Assembly (NCBI RefSeq): GCF_016863175.1
Contig: NZ_BOOJ01000027.1
Coordinates: 62,001-126,000 of the forward strand
Direction of reading: 5' to 3'
Length of the DNA stretch: 64,000 nt
Origin: Paraplanobispora siamensis
GTDB taxonomy: Bacteria > Actinomycetota > Actinomycetes > Streptosporangiales > Streptosporangiaceae
The notes under the pieces were generated by a model, which ran no database searches, was not told the origin of the DNA, and saw only the letters and a program-made list of their open reading frames with translations. The translations under genes and the position numbers were made by a program. Shown here piece by piece: positions 26,859 through 35,973 of this stretch (the stretch's first letter is position 1; every line of letters begins with the position of its first letter).

Positions 26859-27749
26859 GTGACCGTCGACGTGCACCAGCACCTGTGGACGCCGGGGTTC
26901 CTGGAGGCGCTGCGGCGCCGTACGGCCGCGCCCCGCCTCGACGGCTGGACTCTCCACCTCGACGGCGAGCCTCCCTACGAGGTCGATCCCCGCGACCACG
27001 ACCCCGACGCCCGCCTGGCCCGCAACAGCGGCCTCGACCTGGCCCTGGTGTCCCTGTCGAGCCCGCTCGGCGTCGAGGACCTGCCGCCCGGGGACGCCTG
27101 GCCGATCATCGACGCCTACCACGACGACGCCCTCGCCCTGCCCGCCCCGTTCGGCGCCTGGGCCGCGACCTGCCTGGCCGACCCCGACCCGGCACGGCTC
27201 GGCGCCGTCCTGGACCGGGGCGCGGCCGGACTGCAGCTGCCCGCGACGGCCGTCGGCACCGAGGAGGGCCTGCGGTCCGCGGCCCCGCTGCTGGAGATGC
27301 TGGAAGCGCGCGACCTGCCGCTCTTCGTGCACCCCGGACCGGCCGGCCGCTCCGAGATCCCCGGCTGGTGGCCCGCGGTGGTGCCGTACGTGCAGCAGAT
27401 GCACGCCGCCTGGTTCGCCTTCGCCGCCTTCGGCCGCCCCCGGCACCCGCGGCTGCGGGTCTGCTTCGCGCTGCTGGCCGGGCTGGCCCCGCTCCACTCG
27501 GAGCGGCTGATCAACCGGGGCGGTCCGGGCCGCGGGCGGGTGGACCCCGGCGTGTTCGTGGAGACCTCCTCCTACGGTCCCCGCGCCATCGACGCGATCG
27601 TCCGCGAGCTCGGCGTCGACGTCGTGGTCAACGGCTCCGACCAGCCCTACGCCACCGCCCCCGACCCCGCCCTCGGCGACGCCGCCCGGCACGCCGTCGC
27701 CGTCACCAACCCCGTCCGCCTGCTGAACCGGAAGGAGTCTCACACGTGA
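26859..27749 (+). CDS. Amidohydrolase-family protein (TIM-barrel metal-dependent hydrolase)
   Basis: 296 aa from the GTG at 26859, five bases after GGGAGG (26848-26853); a GTG at 26853 is an alternative. It has the metal-binding VDVHQHLWTPGFLE start (HxH), LFVHPGPAGRSEIPGWW, a late VNGSDQPYATAPDP Asp motif and an ETSSYGPRAID segment. These fit the amidohydrolase-2/ACMSD-like family. It is first in an operon with cysteine dioxygenase, coupled by GTGA at 27746-27749 to a short frame. The substrate is unknown; a link to cysteine or thiol catabolism is inferred from context. Confidence 0.8.
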   Translation: MTVDVHQHLWTPGFLEALRRRTAAPRLDGWTLHLDGEPPYEVDPRDHDPDARLARNSGLDLALVSLSSPLGVEDLPPGDAWPIIDAYHDDALALPAPFGAWAATCLADPDPARLGAVLDRGAAGLQLPATAVGTEEGLRSAAPLLEMLEARDLPLFVHPGPAGRSEIPGWWPAVVPYVQQMHAAWFAFAAFGRPRHPRLRVCFALLAGLAPLHSERLINRGGPGRGRVDPGVFVETSSYGPRAIDAIVRELGVDVVVNGSDQPYATAPDPALGDAARHAVAVTNPVRLLNRKESHT

Positions 27750-27904
27750 ACAAGTCCCAGGGCCGTGAGCGCTGTGCGCTCCTTGCGCCCTCCGGAACGC
27801 TTCCCGCGCTCTTCGGAGCGCCCCTCGCGTCCTTCGGGTCCCTGGCGTCCTTCGAGTCCGCCGGGCTGCCGGCAGCCGGCACGCTCTCCGGAGGCCCGCG
27901 ATGA
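27746..27904 (+). CDS. Possible 52-aa peptide between amidohydrolase and cysteine dioxygenase
   Basis: The frame begins at a GTG overlapping the amidohydrolase stop (GTGA) and ends overlapping the dioxygenase start (ATGA at 27901-27904). AAGGAG lies eight bases upstream and third positions are GC-rich. The peptide starts MNKSQGRERCALLAPSG, has one Cys, and ends in Ser/Ala/Gly/Leu repeats (LASFGSLASFES). It may be a real coupling or leader peptide, or merely a translated spacer. I recognise no homologue. Confidence 0.35.
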   Translation: MNKSQGRERCALLAPSGTLPALFGAPLASFGSLASFESAGLPAAGTLSGGPR

Positions 27905-28410
27905 GCTTCGCCTCCCTGCCCGAGCGCACCCTCGACCGGCGTGAGCTGCGCGACCTGGTCGACGAGCTGGCCGCCGACCCCTCCCGCTGGGAGGAGCACG
28001 TCCGGTTCCCCGAAGAGGGTGGCCGCCACTACGCCTCCCTCTACCGGGACTCCTACGTGGACGTCTGGCTGCTGTGCTGGCGGCCGGAGGACGACACCGG
28101 CTGGCACGACCACGACATCTCCTCCGGCGCCGTCCGGGTGGTGGCCGGCACGCTGCTGGAGTGCAACCCGCGCATCGGCGGCGAGCATCTGGAGACGGTG
28201 GTCTCCGCCGGGGAGTCGTTCTCCTTCGGTCCCGACCACATCCACCGGCTGACCGGCGCCGAGCACGGCAGCGTGTCCATCCACGCCTACTCACCGCCGC
28301 TGTGGCGCATGGGCCAGTACTCCATCAGCGAGACCGGCCTCATGCGCCGCGTCTCGGTCAGCTACGCCGACGAGCTGCGCCCCATGGAAGAAGTCGCCTC
28401 AGTGGCCTAG
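27901..28410 (+). CDS. Cysteine dioxygenase family cupin
   Basis: 169 aa. The cupin iron ligands are visible: WHDHDISSGAVRVVAG supplies two His and the DHIHRL segment the third. It fits bacterial cysteine dioxygenase in size and in the LYRDSYVDVWLLCW strand. The expected reaction is L-cysteine plus O2 to cysteine sulfinate; related thiol dioxygenases use 3-mercaptopropionate, so substrate is not certain. It overlaps the small upstream frame and is probably under the LacI regulator. Confidence 0.82.
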   Translation: MSFASLPERTLDRRELRDLVDELAADPSRWEEHVRFPEEGGRHYASLYRDSYVDVWLLCWRPEDDTGWHDHDISSGAVRVVAGTLLECNPRIGGEHLETVVSAGESFSFGPDHIHRLTGAEHGSVSIHAYSPPLWRMGQYSISETGLMRRVSVSYADELRPMEEVASVA

Positions 28411-28515
28411 CGGCTCCGTGGCCTGGACGGACATGTCCTGAGGCCGGAAGCGGGCACGGCGTGCCCGGCCGGCCACGCGCCGCACCCTCCGCTGCCGCTT
28501 CAGGATTCACTCGTC

Positions 28516-29622
28516 CTAGCGGTCGGAGAAGACGCGGTCCCTGACGGCCCGGGCGACACCCGGGTCGTCGGCGAACACGCCGTCCAGGCCGAGCCGGTAG
28601 AGCTTGTCCAGCCAGCCCGCCACGTCGCCCATGGCGCGCGGGAAGACCGGGTTGGCCGGGTCGCCGAGCCGGAAGTCCACCGGGAGCTGGGAGTTCTCGT
28701 TGCGGATGGTCCAGGTGTGCACCGCCAGACCGGCCCGGTGGGCGTCCCTGATCAGGGTCGTGGGCTCCAGGAGGCGGCCGTCGGGGCCGACCGGGACGAT
28801 CCGCCGGGTGTCCACGCCGACGCCGTCGGCGTGGCGGGCCACCTCGCGCAGGCCCTCGGGGGTCACCATGGTGTCGTAGGTGCGCGGGTCGCCGGCGGCC
28901 ACCCAGTCGTACGGCGCGCCGGTCGCGTTGATCAGCTGGATCAGCGGCAGCCGCGTCTTCCTGCGCAGCTCGCGCAGGTTGGCGGTCTCGAACGACTGGA
29001 TGAAGACCGGGTCCCGCCGGCCGTTCCAGCCGTACCGGTTCAGGACCTCCAGCAGCGGCTCCTCCAGCGACAGCCCGATGGAGTCGAAGTAGGTGGGGTG
29101 CTTGGTCTCGGGATAGACGCCGACCCCGTGCCGATGCGCGAGCTGGACGACCTCCTCGAAGGTCGGGATCTGCGCCAGGCCGTGGAAGGCGGTGTTGTCC
29201 GGGCGCAGGTCGGGGATGCGCTCCTCGGCCTTGAGCGTCCTCAGCTCGGCGAGGGTGAAGTCCTCGGTGAACCAGCCGGTCACCGGCCGTCCGTCGATGG
29301 TCTTGGTGGTACGGCGGGCCGCGAACTCGGGGCGGCTGTCCACATCGGTGGTGCCGCCGATCTCGTTCTCGTGCCGGGCCACGAGCACCCCGTCCTTGGT
29401 GGAGACGAGGTCGGGCTCGATGTAGTCGGCGCCCAGGGCGATCGCGGTCTCGTAGGACAGCAGCGTGTGCTCGGGGCGGTGGGCGCTGGCACCGCGGTGG
29501 CCGATGACGATGGGCTCGCGGGCACGGCGGTCGGCGGAGGCGGGGTCGGGTTCGTGCAGCACAACGGCGACGGTACCGGTCGCGAGAACGGTCAGCGCCA
29601 CGGCGAGGAGTTTACGGAGCAT
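28516..29622 (-). CDS. Secreted glycerophosphodiester phosphodiesterase
   Basis: 368 aa. A signal peptide (residues 1-~28, MLRKLLAVALTVLATG...) is followed by the GDPD signature VIGHRGASAHRPEHT, YIEPDLVSTKDGVLVARHE, and late LAVHTWTIRNE and DGVFADDPG motifs. The enzyme hydrolyses glycerophosphodiesters to glycerol-3-phosphate and an alcohol outside the membrane. It is monocistronic and convergent with the cysteine dioxygenase gene; a small CGGGCAC hairpin lies at 28451-28467. Confidence 0.9.
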   Translation of the reverse strand: MLRKLLAVALTVLATGTVAVVLHEPDPASADRRAREPIVIGHRGASAHRPEHTLLSYETAIALGADYIEPDLVSTKDGVLVARHENEIGGTTDVDSRPEFAARRTTKTIDGRPVTGWFTEDFTLAELRTLKAEERIPDLRPDNTAFHGLAQIPTFEEVVQLAHRHGVGVYPETKHPTYFDSIGLSLEEPLLEVLNRYGWNGRRDPVFIQSFETANLRELRRKTRLPLIQLINATGAPYDWVAAGDPRTYDTMVTPEGLREVARHADGVGVDTRRIVPVGPDGRLLEPTTLIRDAHRAGLAVHTWTIRNENSQLPVDFRLGDPANPVFPRAMGDVAGWLDKLYRLGLDGVFADDPGVARAVRDRVFSDR

Positions 29623-29764
29623 GACTGGAACGTAAAGATTCCCGGTTACCTCCGGGTGCCCTTCACACGGCCGGTTCCGGACACCTCGGTGACCGGGCGG
29701 TCACGCGAGTGCGGGGAGAGCCTGAAGTGCCGGAAGCGTCTCCCGGGGCGTCGCCGGGGGCGTC

Positions 29765-30964
29765 TCACTCCCGGGCGGCGGGCACGGAGGTCTGCACCGG
29801 CACGGGACGGCCGGCCAGGAACCCGGCGGCCAGCTGGAGCCCGCACGCGCCGAGCCCGGCCAGCAGCGGCACCGTCCAGCCGCCCGAGGCCTCCCGCAGC
29901 ACGCCGATCACCAGCGGTCCGAGCGCCGCCAGCACGTACCCGGCCGACTGCGCGACGGCCGACAGCGCGGTCACCGAGACGGGGTCGGGGGCGCGGAGCG
30001 TGATGATCAGCAGGGCCAGCGCGATCGAGGCGCCCTGGCCGACGCCCAGGATGATCATCCACAGCCACGGCAGGGTCGTGGGGGCCAGCAGCACCCCGGC
30101 GTACCCGGCGACGGTGAGCAGGGCCGCGACCGTCACGTGCGGCACCTGCGAGCGCGCCCGCCCGGCGTGCAGCGGGACCGCGAGCGTGGCCGCCACCTGG
30201 ACCAGGTTGGTCAGGCTCAGCAGGTACCCGGCCTGGTCGGCGGGGAGACCCGCCTCCTTGAAGATCGTCGGCAGCCAGGCGAGCACGATGTAGAACGTCA
30301 GCGACTGCAGGCCCATGTAGACGGTGATGACCCAGGTCATCGGGGCGCGCAGCAACACCCGGAACGGCCGGGGCGCGGCGGTCCCGGCGACCGGAGGGCG
30401 CAGCGCCTGGGGCAGCCACACCGCGGCCGCCAGCACGGCCGGGACCGCCGCCATCGCGGTCACCTCGCGCCAGCCGTACCCGGTGGCGTGCTCCAGCGGC
30501 ACGGTCAGCCCGGAGGCGGCGGCCGCGCCCACGACCAGGCCGGAGACGTAGATCCCGGTGAACAGCCCGACGTTCGCCGGGAAGTGCTGCTTGACGACCC
30601 CCGGCATGACGACGTTCATGACCGCGATGGCCGCGCCCGCCACGGCCGCGCCCGCGTACAGCGCGATCACGCCGTCCGCGCCGCGCAGCAGCACCCCGGC
30701 GGCCACCACCAGCAGGCACGCCAGCAGGACCCGGTCCAGGCCGAACCTGCGGGCCAGCGGCGGGGCGAGCGGGGCCAGCACGCCCAGGCAGACCACCATC
30801 ACCGTGGTGATCGCCCCGCCTCCGGCCGGGCTCAGCCCCACATCGGTCATGATCTCGTCGAGCACCGGCGAGATCCCCGCCAGCGCGGGCCGCAGGTTCA
30901 GCGAGGCGAGCACGAACCCCGCGACCAGCAGCGCCCCCGACAGACCGCTGCGACGCTCAGACAC
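29765..30964 (-). CDS. MFS transporter, CynX/NimT type
   Basis: 399 aa, GTG start. About twelve hydrophobic segments; the opening LVAGFVLASLNLRPALAGISPVL is characteristic of the cyanate/nitroimidazole (CynX/NimT) branch of MFS. The cytoplasmic loop LAPPLARRFGLDRVL follows TM2. The substrate cannot be deduced. It is transcribed leftwards alone, with the aldehyde dehydrogenase operon behind it. Confidence 0.82.
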   Translation of the reverse strand: MSERRSGLSGALLVAGFVLASLNLRPALAGISPVLDEIMTDVGLSPAGGGAITTVMVVCLGVLAPLAPPLARRFGLDRVLLACLLVVAAGVLLRGADGVIALYAGAAVAGAAIAVMNVVMPGVVKQHFPANVGLFTGIYVSGLVVGAAAASGLTVPLEHATGYGWREVTAMAAVPAVLAAAVWLPQALRPPVAGTAAPRPFRVLLRAPMTWVITVYMGLQSLTFYIVLAWLPTIFKEAGLPADQAGYLLSLTNLVQVAATLAVPLHAGRARSQVPHVTVAALLTVAGYAGVLLAPTTLPWLWMIILGVGQGASIALALLIITLRAPDPVSVTALSAVAQSAGYVLAALGPLVIGVLREASGGWTVPLLAGLGACGLQLAAGFLAGRPVPVQTSVPAARE

Positions 30965-31092
30965 CGTTCAACCTTCGCACAACCCCCGGCACGACGTTCG
31001 CACGGGACCGTCTCCCGGCTTCCCCCGCCTTCCCACGTGACGCCCACCATCACGCCGTCGTACGGCGGGCGGCCGGTGGGCGCCCATGGACG

Positions 31093-32568
31093 CTAGAAGG
31101 GATAGCCCGCGATGTCACCCCGCATCGTCACCCACCTGGTCTGGGTGAAGGCCTCGGCGTTGGCCCGGCCGCCGCCGAAGCGGGTCCCGGTGCCCGAGGC
31201 GCCCACCCCGCCGAACGGGGCCACCGCCTCGTCGTCCACGGTCTGGTCGTTGATGTGCACGATCCCGGTGGGGATCAGGTCGGCCAGGGCCAGGCCGCGC
31301 ATCGCGTCGCGGGTGAGGATGCCCAGCGAGAGACCGTACTCGGTGTCGGACGCCAGCGCGGCGGCCTCCTCGATCGTGGAGAACGGCACGACCGGGGCGA
31401 CCGGGCCGAAGACCTCCTGGACGTAGGCGGGAGCCGTCCGCGGCACGCCGTCCAGCACCGTCGGCCGGTAGAACAGACCCTCGAAGGTGCCTCCGGCGGC
31501 CAGCCGCGCCCCCGCCTCGACGCTCCCGGTGACCAGGGCGTGGACCTTGTCGCGCTGCCGCGCGTCGATCAGCGGGCCGAGCGCGACCTGCCCGGTGGCG
31601 GGGTCACCGACCGGCAGGTGGTCGGCCTTCTCGGCGAGCCGCGCGACGTACTCCCCGGCGATCGAGGCGTGCACCAGGTGCCGGCCGGTGGTCATGCAGA
31701 TCTGCCCCTGGTGCAGGAACGACCCCCAGGCGCCGGCCGAGGCCGCCAGGTCCAGATCGGCGTCCTCCAGCACGATCAGCGCCGAGTTCCCGCCCAGCTC
31801 CAGGTGGGCGCGCTTGAGCAGCCGCCCGCACGCCTCGCCGACCCGGCGGCCGGCCGAGGTCGAGCCGGTGAAGGAGATCACCGGCACCAGCGGGTCGCCG
31901 ACCAGCGCCTCCCCCGTCTCGACGCCGCCGGGCAGGACGTGGAGCAGGCCCGGCGGGAGCCCGGCCTCCTCGAAGACCCGGGCGATGGAGACGCCCCCGG
32001 AGACGGCGGTGCGCGGGTCGGGCTTGAGGATCACCGCGTTGCCCAGTGCCAGCGCCGGGGCGATCGAGCGGATGCCGAGGATCAGCGGGAAGTTGAACGG
32101 CGCGATCACCCCGACGACCCCCACCGGGACCCGCCGGGCGAGGCTGAGCCGGTCCTTGGCCGTGGGCAGGATCTCGCCGAGCGGCTGGGAGGCCAGCGCG
32201 GCGGCCTCGTAGCACTCCTGGGCGGCGACGTGCGTCTCCACGCCCGTCTTGGGACGGATCGACCCGGCCTCGCGGACCAGCCAGTCCTGGATCTCCTCGG
32301 CGTGCTCCTCGAAGAGCCGCCCGGCGCGCCGCAGCACCGCGGCCCGCTCCTCGAAGGAGACGGCCGCCCACTCCCGCTGCGCCCGTACGGCCCGCACGAC
32401 CGCCGCCGCGACGTCCTCGGGCCCGGCGATCCCGGCACGGCCCAGCTCCCGGCCGGTGGCGGGCTCGACGACGGCAGCGTCACCCGCCCGCGAGGCGGTC
32501 CATCCGTCCCCGTAGACGAGACCCGTCCACGTCTTGGCGTCCATCAGGTTGGCACCGGTAATCGTCAT
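31093..32568 (-). CDS. Aldehyde dehydrogenase, probably benzaldehyde dehydrogenase
   Basis: 491 aa; ATG at 32568 with AAGGAGA upstream. ALDH motifs: FTGSTSAGRRVGEA (NAD loop), LELGGNSALIVL (general-base Glu) and GQICMTTGRHLV (catalytic Cys). The GQICM-x-TGRH pattern is seen in benzaldehyde and related aromatic aldehyde dehydrogenases. It lies 22 bases downstream of benzoylformate decarboxylase, whose product is benzaldehyde, so oxidation of benzaldehyde to benzoate is the likely role. It is last in the leftward operon. Confidence 0.82.
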   Translation of the reverse strand: MTITGANLMDAKTWTGLVYGDGWTASRAGDAAVVEPATGRELGRAGIAGPEDVAAAVVRAVRAQREWAAVSFEERAAVLRRAGRLFEEHAEEIQDWLVREAGSIRPKTGVETHVAAQECYEAAALASQPLGEILPTAKDRLSLARRVPVGVVGVIAPFNFPLILGIRSIAPALALGNAVILKPDPRTAVSGGVSIARVFEEAGLPPGLLHVLPGGVETGEALVGDPLVPVISFTGSTSAGRRVGEACGRLLKRAHLELGGNSALIVLEDADLDLAASAGAWGSFLHQGQICMTTGRHLVHASIAGEYVARLAEKADHLPVGDPATGQVALGPLIDARQRDKVHALVTGSVEAGARLAAGGTFEGLFYRPTVLDGVPRTAPAYVQEVFGPVAPVVPFSTIEEAAALASDTEYGLSLGILTRDAMRGLALADLIPTGIVHINDQTVDDEAVAPFGGVGASGTGTRFGGGRANAEAFTQTRWVTMRGDIAGYPF

Positions 32569-32590
32569 GGCGTCTCCTTGCGCGGGGTGG

Positions 32591-34402
32591 TCACGGCTGG
32601 AAATCGGGGTCGGGGGGTACGGCGACGTCGAGCAGGAGGGGGCTCTCCCGGTCCGCGAGGTCCGGGATCACCTCGTCGAGCGCCTCCACCAGCTCCTCGT
32701 AGGAGGTCACGCGGCGGGCCGGGCAGCCGAGCGAGCGCGCCAGGGCGGCCATGCCGACCTCGGTGAACGGCGGCCACGGCGCCTTGCCGCCGCCGGACTG
32801 CTCGGCCAGCCGGTCCATGACGGCGTACCGGCCGTTGGCCAGGACCACGAACAGGGCGCCCACCCGGTAGTGGGCCGCGCTCCACAGGGCCTGGATCCCG
32901 TACAGGGCCGAGCCGTCGCCCACGACCGCGACCACCGGCCGGTCGGGGGCGGCCATGCGGACCCCGACCGCCGCGGGCAGCGCGAACCCCAGCCCGCCCA
33001 TCGCCGCCGACAGGAACCCCAGCGGGCGCCGGGCCGGCACCAGCCGGTGCAGGTCGGGCCGGGAGGACGGGGTCTCCTCCACCACCACGGTCTCCGGCGC
33101 CAGCCGTACGGCCAGCTCGTGCAGGACGTGCGCGGCCCGCAGCTCCTCCCCGGGCGCGGGCGGGGCGGGCGGGAGGGCCTTCGCGAAACGGGGCGGTACG
33201 GCGTCGCGGGCGGGCACCAGCTCGGCCAGGCGGGCGCAGACGACCGCCGGGGAGGCCAGGACGGCCAGCTCGGCCGGGCTGCGGTGGGCCTCGGCCGGGT
33301 CGTCGGTGACGACCGCGACCGCGGTGCCGGGAGCGACCAGCGGGCCGGGCTCGTAGGGGTACTGGCGGAAGACCGGGGCGCCCACCGCGAGCACCGCGTC
33401 GTGCCCGGCCAGCGCCTCGCGCAGCCGGGATCGCCCCGCCGGGAGGATCCCGGCGAACAGCGGGTGGTCCTGCGGGAAGCCCGCGCGGGCGCCGAAGGAC
33501 TCCTGCCAGACCGGGCAGCCCAGCCGCTCGGCCAGCACGGTCAGCGCCCGCCAGGCCGCGGCCGAGTCCGCGCCCGCCCCGGTCACCAGCACGGGCGAGC
33601 GCGCGGTGGCCAGGAGCCCGAGCAACGGCGCGAGATCGGCGTCCGCCACGCCCGAGGGCCGCACCACCCGCGCCGGAGCCGCCACCACGGCGTCGCCGTC
33701 CGCGGCCGGGGGGACGACCCGCGACCGCCCGGCGGCCCCGGCGCCGTCCGCCGCCGGAATCCCGGAGGCGGCGGACGGCACGGGCGGGGTCCCGGACGCG
33801 TCGCCCGGGGCGGGCCGGATCCCGGGGGCGTCACTCGGGGCGGGCCGGGTTCCGGGGTCCGGGCCTGCCCCGGCCGGGGTGGGGATGGCGGCCGGGGCAG
33901 GGTCTGCGGCCGGGGCGGACCAGTCGTCCACGGGGACCACGACCAGGGCCGGGCCGCGGGCGGTGACCGCCTCGTGGCAGGCCCTGGCCAGCGCGCCCGG
34001 CACGTCTTGCGCCCGGACGGGCTGGTCCGTCCAGACGGGGTAGTCGCCCGCGAGGCCGGCCAGCCGCCCGGTCAGGAACGGCTCCAGGGCCAGGTGCCTG
34101 CGGTCCTGCTGGCCGACCAGGACCACCAGCGGCGCCCGGTTCACCCGTGCGGTGGCGATCGCGCCGACCGCGTTGCCCAGCCCCGCCGTGGTGTGCAGCA
34201 GTGCGAGCGCGGGCCGGTCGCGGGCGATCGCCCAGCCGGTGGCCATGCCGACGACCGCGCCCTCGTGCAGGGCGAGCACGAACTCCAGGTCGTCGGGGAG
34301 CCCGGCGAGCAGGGAGACCTCGGTGGACCCGGGGTTGGCGAAGACCGTGGTCAGCCCGGTACGGCGCAGCACGTCGAAGGTCGCGTCCCTGACCGTCCTC
34401 AT
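32591..34402 (-). CDS. mdlC: Benzoylformate decarboxylase (ThDP enzyme)
   Basis: 603 aa. Catalytic residues known from Pseudomonas MdlC fall at the same numbers: Ser26 (NPGSTE), Glu47 (LHEGAV) and His70 (LLHTTAG). A His281-like residue is in QDHPLFAG. The ThDP motif GDGSALYGIQALW is near the C-terminus. The protein decarboxylates benzoylformate to benzaldehyde. It is longer than MdlC (~528 aa) because of an Ala/Pro/Gly/Asp-rich insert at residues ~162-247 between the pyrimidine-binding and central domains. It follows the ABC transporter ATPase by 34 bases and precedes the aldehyde dehydrogenase. Other 2-oxo acids remain possible substrates. Confidence 0.85.
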   Translation of the reverse strand: MRTVRDATFDVLRRTGLTTVFANPGSTEVSLLAGLPDDLEFVLALHEGAVVGMATGWAIARDRPALALLHTTAGLGNAVGAIATARVNRAPLVVLVGQQDRRHLALEPFLTGRLAGLAGDYPVWTDQPVRAQDVPGALARACHEAVTARGPALVVVPVDDWSAPAADPAPAAIPTPAGAGPDPGTRPAPSDAPGIRPAPGDASGTPPVPSAASGIPAADGAGAAGRSRVVPPAADGDAVVAAPARVVRPSGVADADLAPLLGLLATARSPVLVTGAGADSAAAWRALTVLAERLGCPVWQESFGARAGFPQDHPLFAGILPAGRSRLREALAGHDAVLAVGAPVFRQYPYEPGPLVAPGTAVAVVTDDPAEAHRSPAELAVLASPAVVCARLAELVPARDAVPPRFAKALPPAPPAPGEELRAAHVLHELAVRLAPETVVVEETPSSRPDLHRLVPARRPLGFLSAAMGGLGFALPAAVGVRMAAPDRPVVAVVGDGSALYGIQALWSAAHYRVGALFVVLANGRYAVMDRLAEQSGGGKAPWPPFTEVGMAALARSLGCPARRVTSYEELVEALDEVIPDLADRESPLLLDVAVPPDPDFQP

Positions 34403-34436
34403 CGGGCCTCCCGGGCGCGCCGGATCCTGGTGCGGG

Positions 34437-35201
34437 TCATCGGTCCCCCCGAGCTCGCTGGATCTGGGCGTAGAGATGGCCGCGCAGGTCGGCGAAGCGG
34501 GGCAGGGAGCGGGTGGTGAGCTGGTCGCGTTCCGGCGGAAGGTCGATCTTGAGGTCCTCCATCACCACGGTCGGCGAGCCGGACAGCACGATCACCCGCT
34601 GCCCGAGATAGACGGCCTCGTCGATGTCGTGGGTGACGAACAGCGTCGTCACCCCGGTGTCCCGCCAGAGCGCCAGGACCAGGTCCTCCAGGTCCGCCCT
34701 GGTCTGGGCGTCCACCGCCGCGAACGGCTCGTCCATCAGCAGCACCTGCGGCTCGTAGGCGACGGCCCGGGCGATCGCGACCCGCTGCTGCATGCCGCCC
34801 GACAGCTGCCACGGGTGGGCGTCGGCGACGTCGGCGAGCCCCACGGCGGCCAGCGACCCGGCCACCAGCTCGCCGCGCCGCCCGGCGGGCATCCTCTTCT
34901 CCTTCAGCGGCAGCTCGACGTTCTGCCGCACGGTCATCCAGGGGAACAGGCTCCTGCCGTACTCCTGGAACACCACCGCCATCCGCGGCGGCGGGCCGGT
35001 CACCGCGGCGCCCGCCACCTTCACCGACCCGGCCGTGGGGGGCAGCAGCCCCGCGACGCACCGCAGCAACGTCGTCTTGCCGCACCCCGAGGGCCCGATG
35101 ACGCAGACGAGCTCGCCCGCGTCCACCTGGAAGGTCACCTCGCGCAGCGCCTCGACGCGCCTGCCCTCGTAGACCTTCCGCAGCCCGGAGACCTCAAGCA
35201 C
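34437..35201 (-). CDS. ABC transporter ATPase, NitT/TauT/SsuB type
   Basis: 254 aa from a GTG at 35201; in-frame codons farther upstream lie inside the permease gene. Walker A GPSGCGKTTLL, a Q-loop in VVFQEYGRSLFPWMTV, signature LSGGMQQRVAIARA, Walker B VLLMDEPFAAVD and H-loop FVTHDIDEAV are all intact. The gene overlaps the permease by eight bases. It energises import together with the two permeases and lipoprotein encoded upstream. Confidence 0.9.
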   Translation of the reverse strand: MLEVSGLRKVYEGRRVEALREVTFQVDAGELVCVIGPSGCGKTTLLRCVAGLLPPTAGSVKVAGAAVTGPPPRMAVVFQEYGRSLFPWMTVRQNVELPLKEKRMPAGRRGELVAGSLAAVGLADVADAHPWQLSGGMQQRVAIARAVAYEPQVLLMDEPFAAVDAQTRADLEDLVLALWRDTGVTTLFVTHDIDEAVYLGQRVIVLSGSPTVVMEDLKIDLPPERDQLTTRSLPRFADLRGHLYAQIQRARGDR

Positions 35202-35973
35202 GGCCGACCCCCCGGCCGCTGTGCCAGGACAGCACGCGGCGCTCCAGCCGCCGGAACAGCAGCGCGAGCACATAGCCGAGCAGGCCGAGCAGCAGGATCC
35301 CGCTCCACATCTCGGCGATCTGGAACCCGCGCTGGAACAGCACGATCGTGAAGCCGAGCCCGCTGCTGCTGGCGAACATCTCGCTGATCACCATGAGGAT
35401 GATCCCGATGGACAGCGCCTGCCGCAGGCCCGCCATGATCTGCGGACTGGCTCCGCGCAGGACCAGGTGGCGCAGCCGGGACAGGCCGCGCACGCCGTAC
35501 ATCCGGCAGGTGTCGGACAGGACCTCGTCCAGCGCCCGCACGCCCTCGACGGTGTTGAGCAGGATCGGCCAGACGCAGCCGGAGGCGATGACCAGCACCT
35601 TCATCCCGTCGCCGATCCCCGCCAGCAGCATGATCAGGGGGACCAGCACCGGGGGCGGGATCGCCCGGAAGAACTCCAGCACCGGCTCGGCCGCGGCCCG
35701 CAGCCGGGGCGAGAGCCCGATCGCCACACCGGCGCCGACCCCGGCCGCGACGGCGAGCGCGTACCCGGCCAGGAGCCTGGCCAGGCTCGGCAGCACGTCG
35801 TCGAGGATCCGCTCCGAGAACCAGGTCTCGGCGAACGCCTGCGCCACCCGCCCCGGGGCCGGGACGTAGAAGTTCTGCGAGGCCGCGCTGTAGAGCTGCC
35901 AGACGATCACCAGGAGCGCCGGGACCCCGGCGACGGTCAGCACCCGCGTCACGGCCCGTCCCGTCCCGTTCAT
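35194..35973 (-). CDS. ABC transporter permease (NitT/TauT type), second subunit
   Basis: 259 aa starting MNGTGRAVTRVL at 35973, whose ATG overlaps the stop of the other permease (ATGA, 35970-35973). About six TM helices. The EAA loop reads DTCRMYGVRGLSRLRHLVLRG, the ATPase-contact region of BPD permeases. The two adjacent permeases are distinct paralogues, implying a heterodimeric membrane channel. Confidence 0.88.
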   Translation of the reverse strand: MNGTGRAVTRVLTVAGVPALLVIVWQLYSAASQNFYVPAPGRVAQAFAETWFSERILDDVLPSLARLLAGYALAVAAGVGAGVAIGLSPRLRAAAEPVLEFFRAIPPPVLVPLIMLLAGIGDGMKVLVIASGCVWPILLNTVEGVRALDEVLSDTCRMYGVRGLSRLRHLVLRGASPQIMAGLRQALSIGIILMVISEMFASSSGLGFTIVLFQRGFQIAEMWSGILLLGLLGYVLALLFRRLERRVLSWHSGRGVGRA

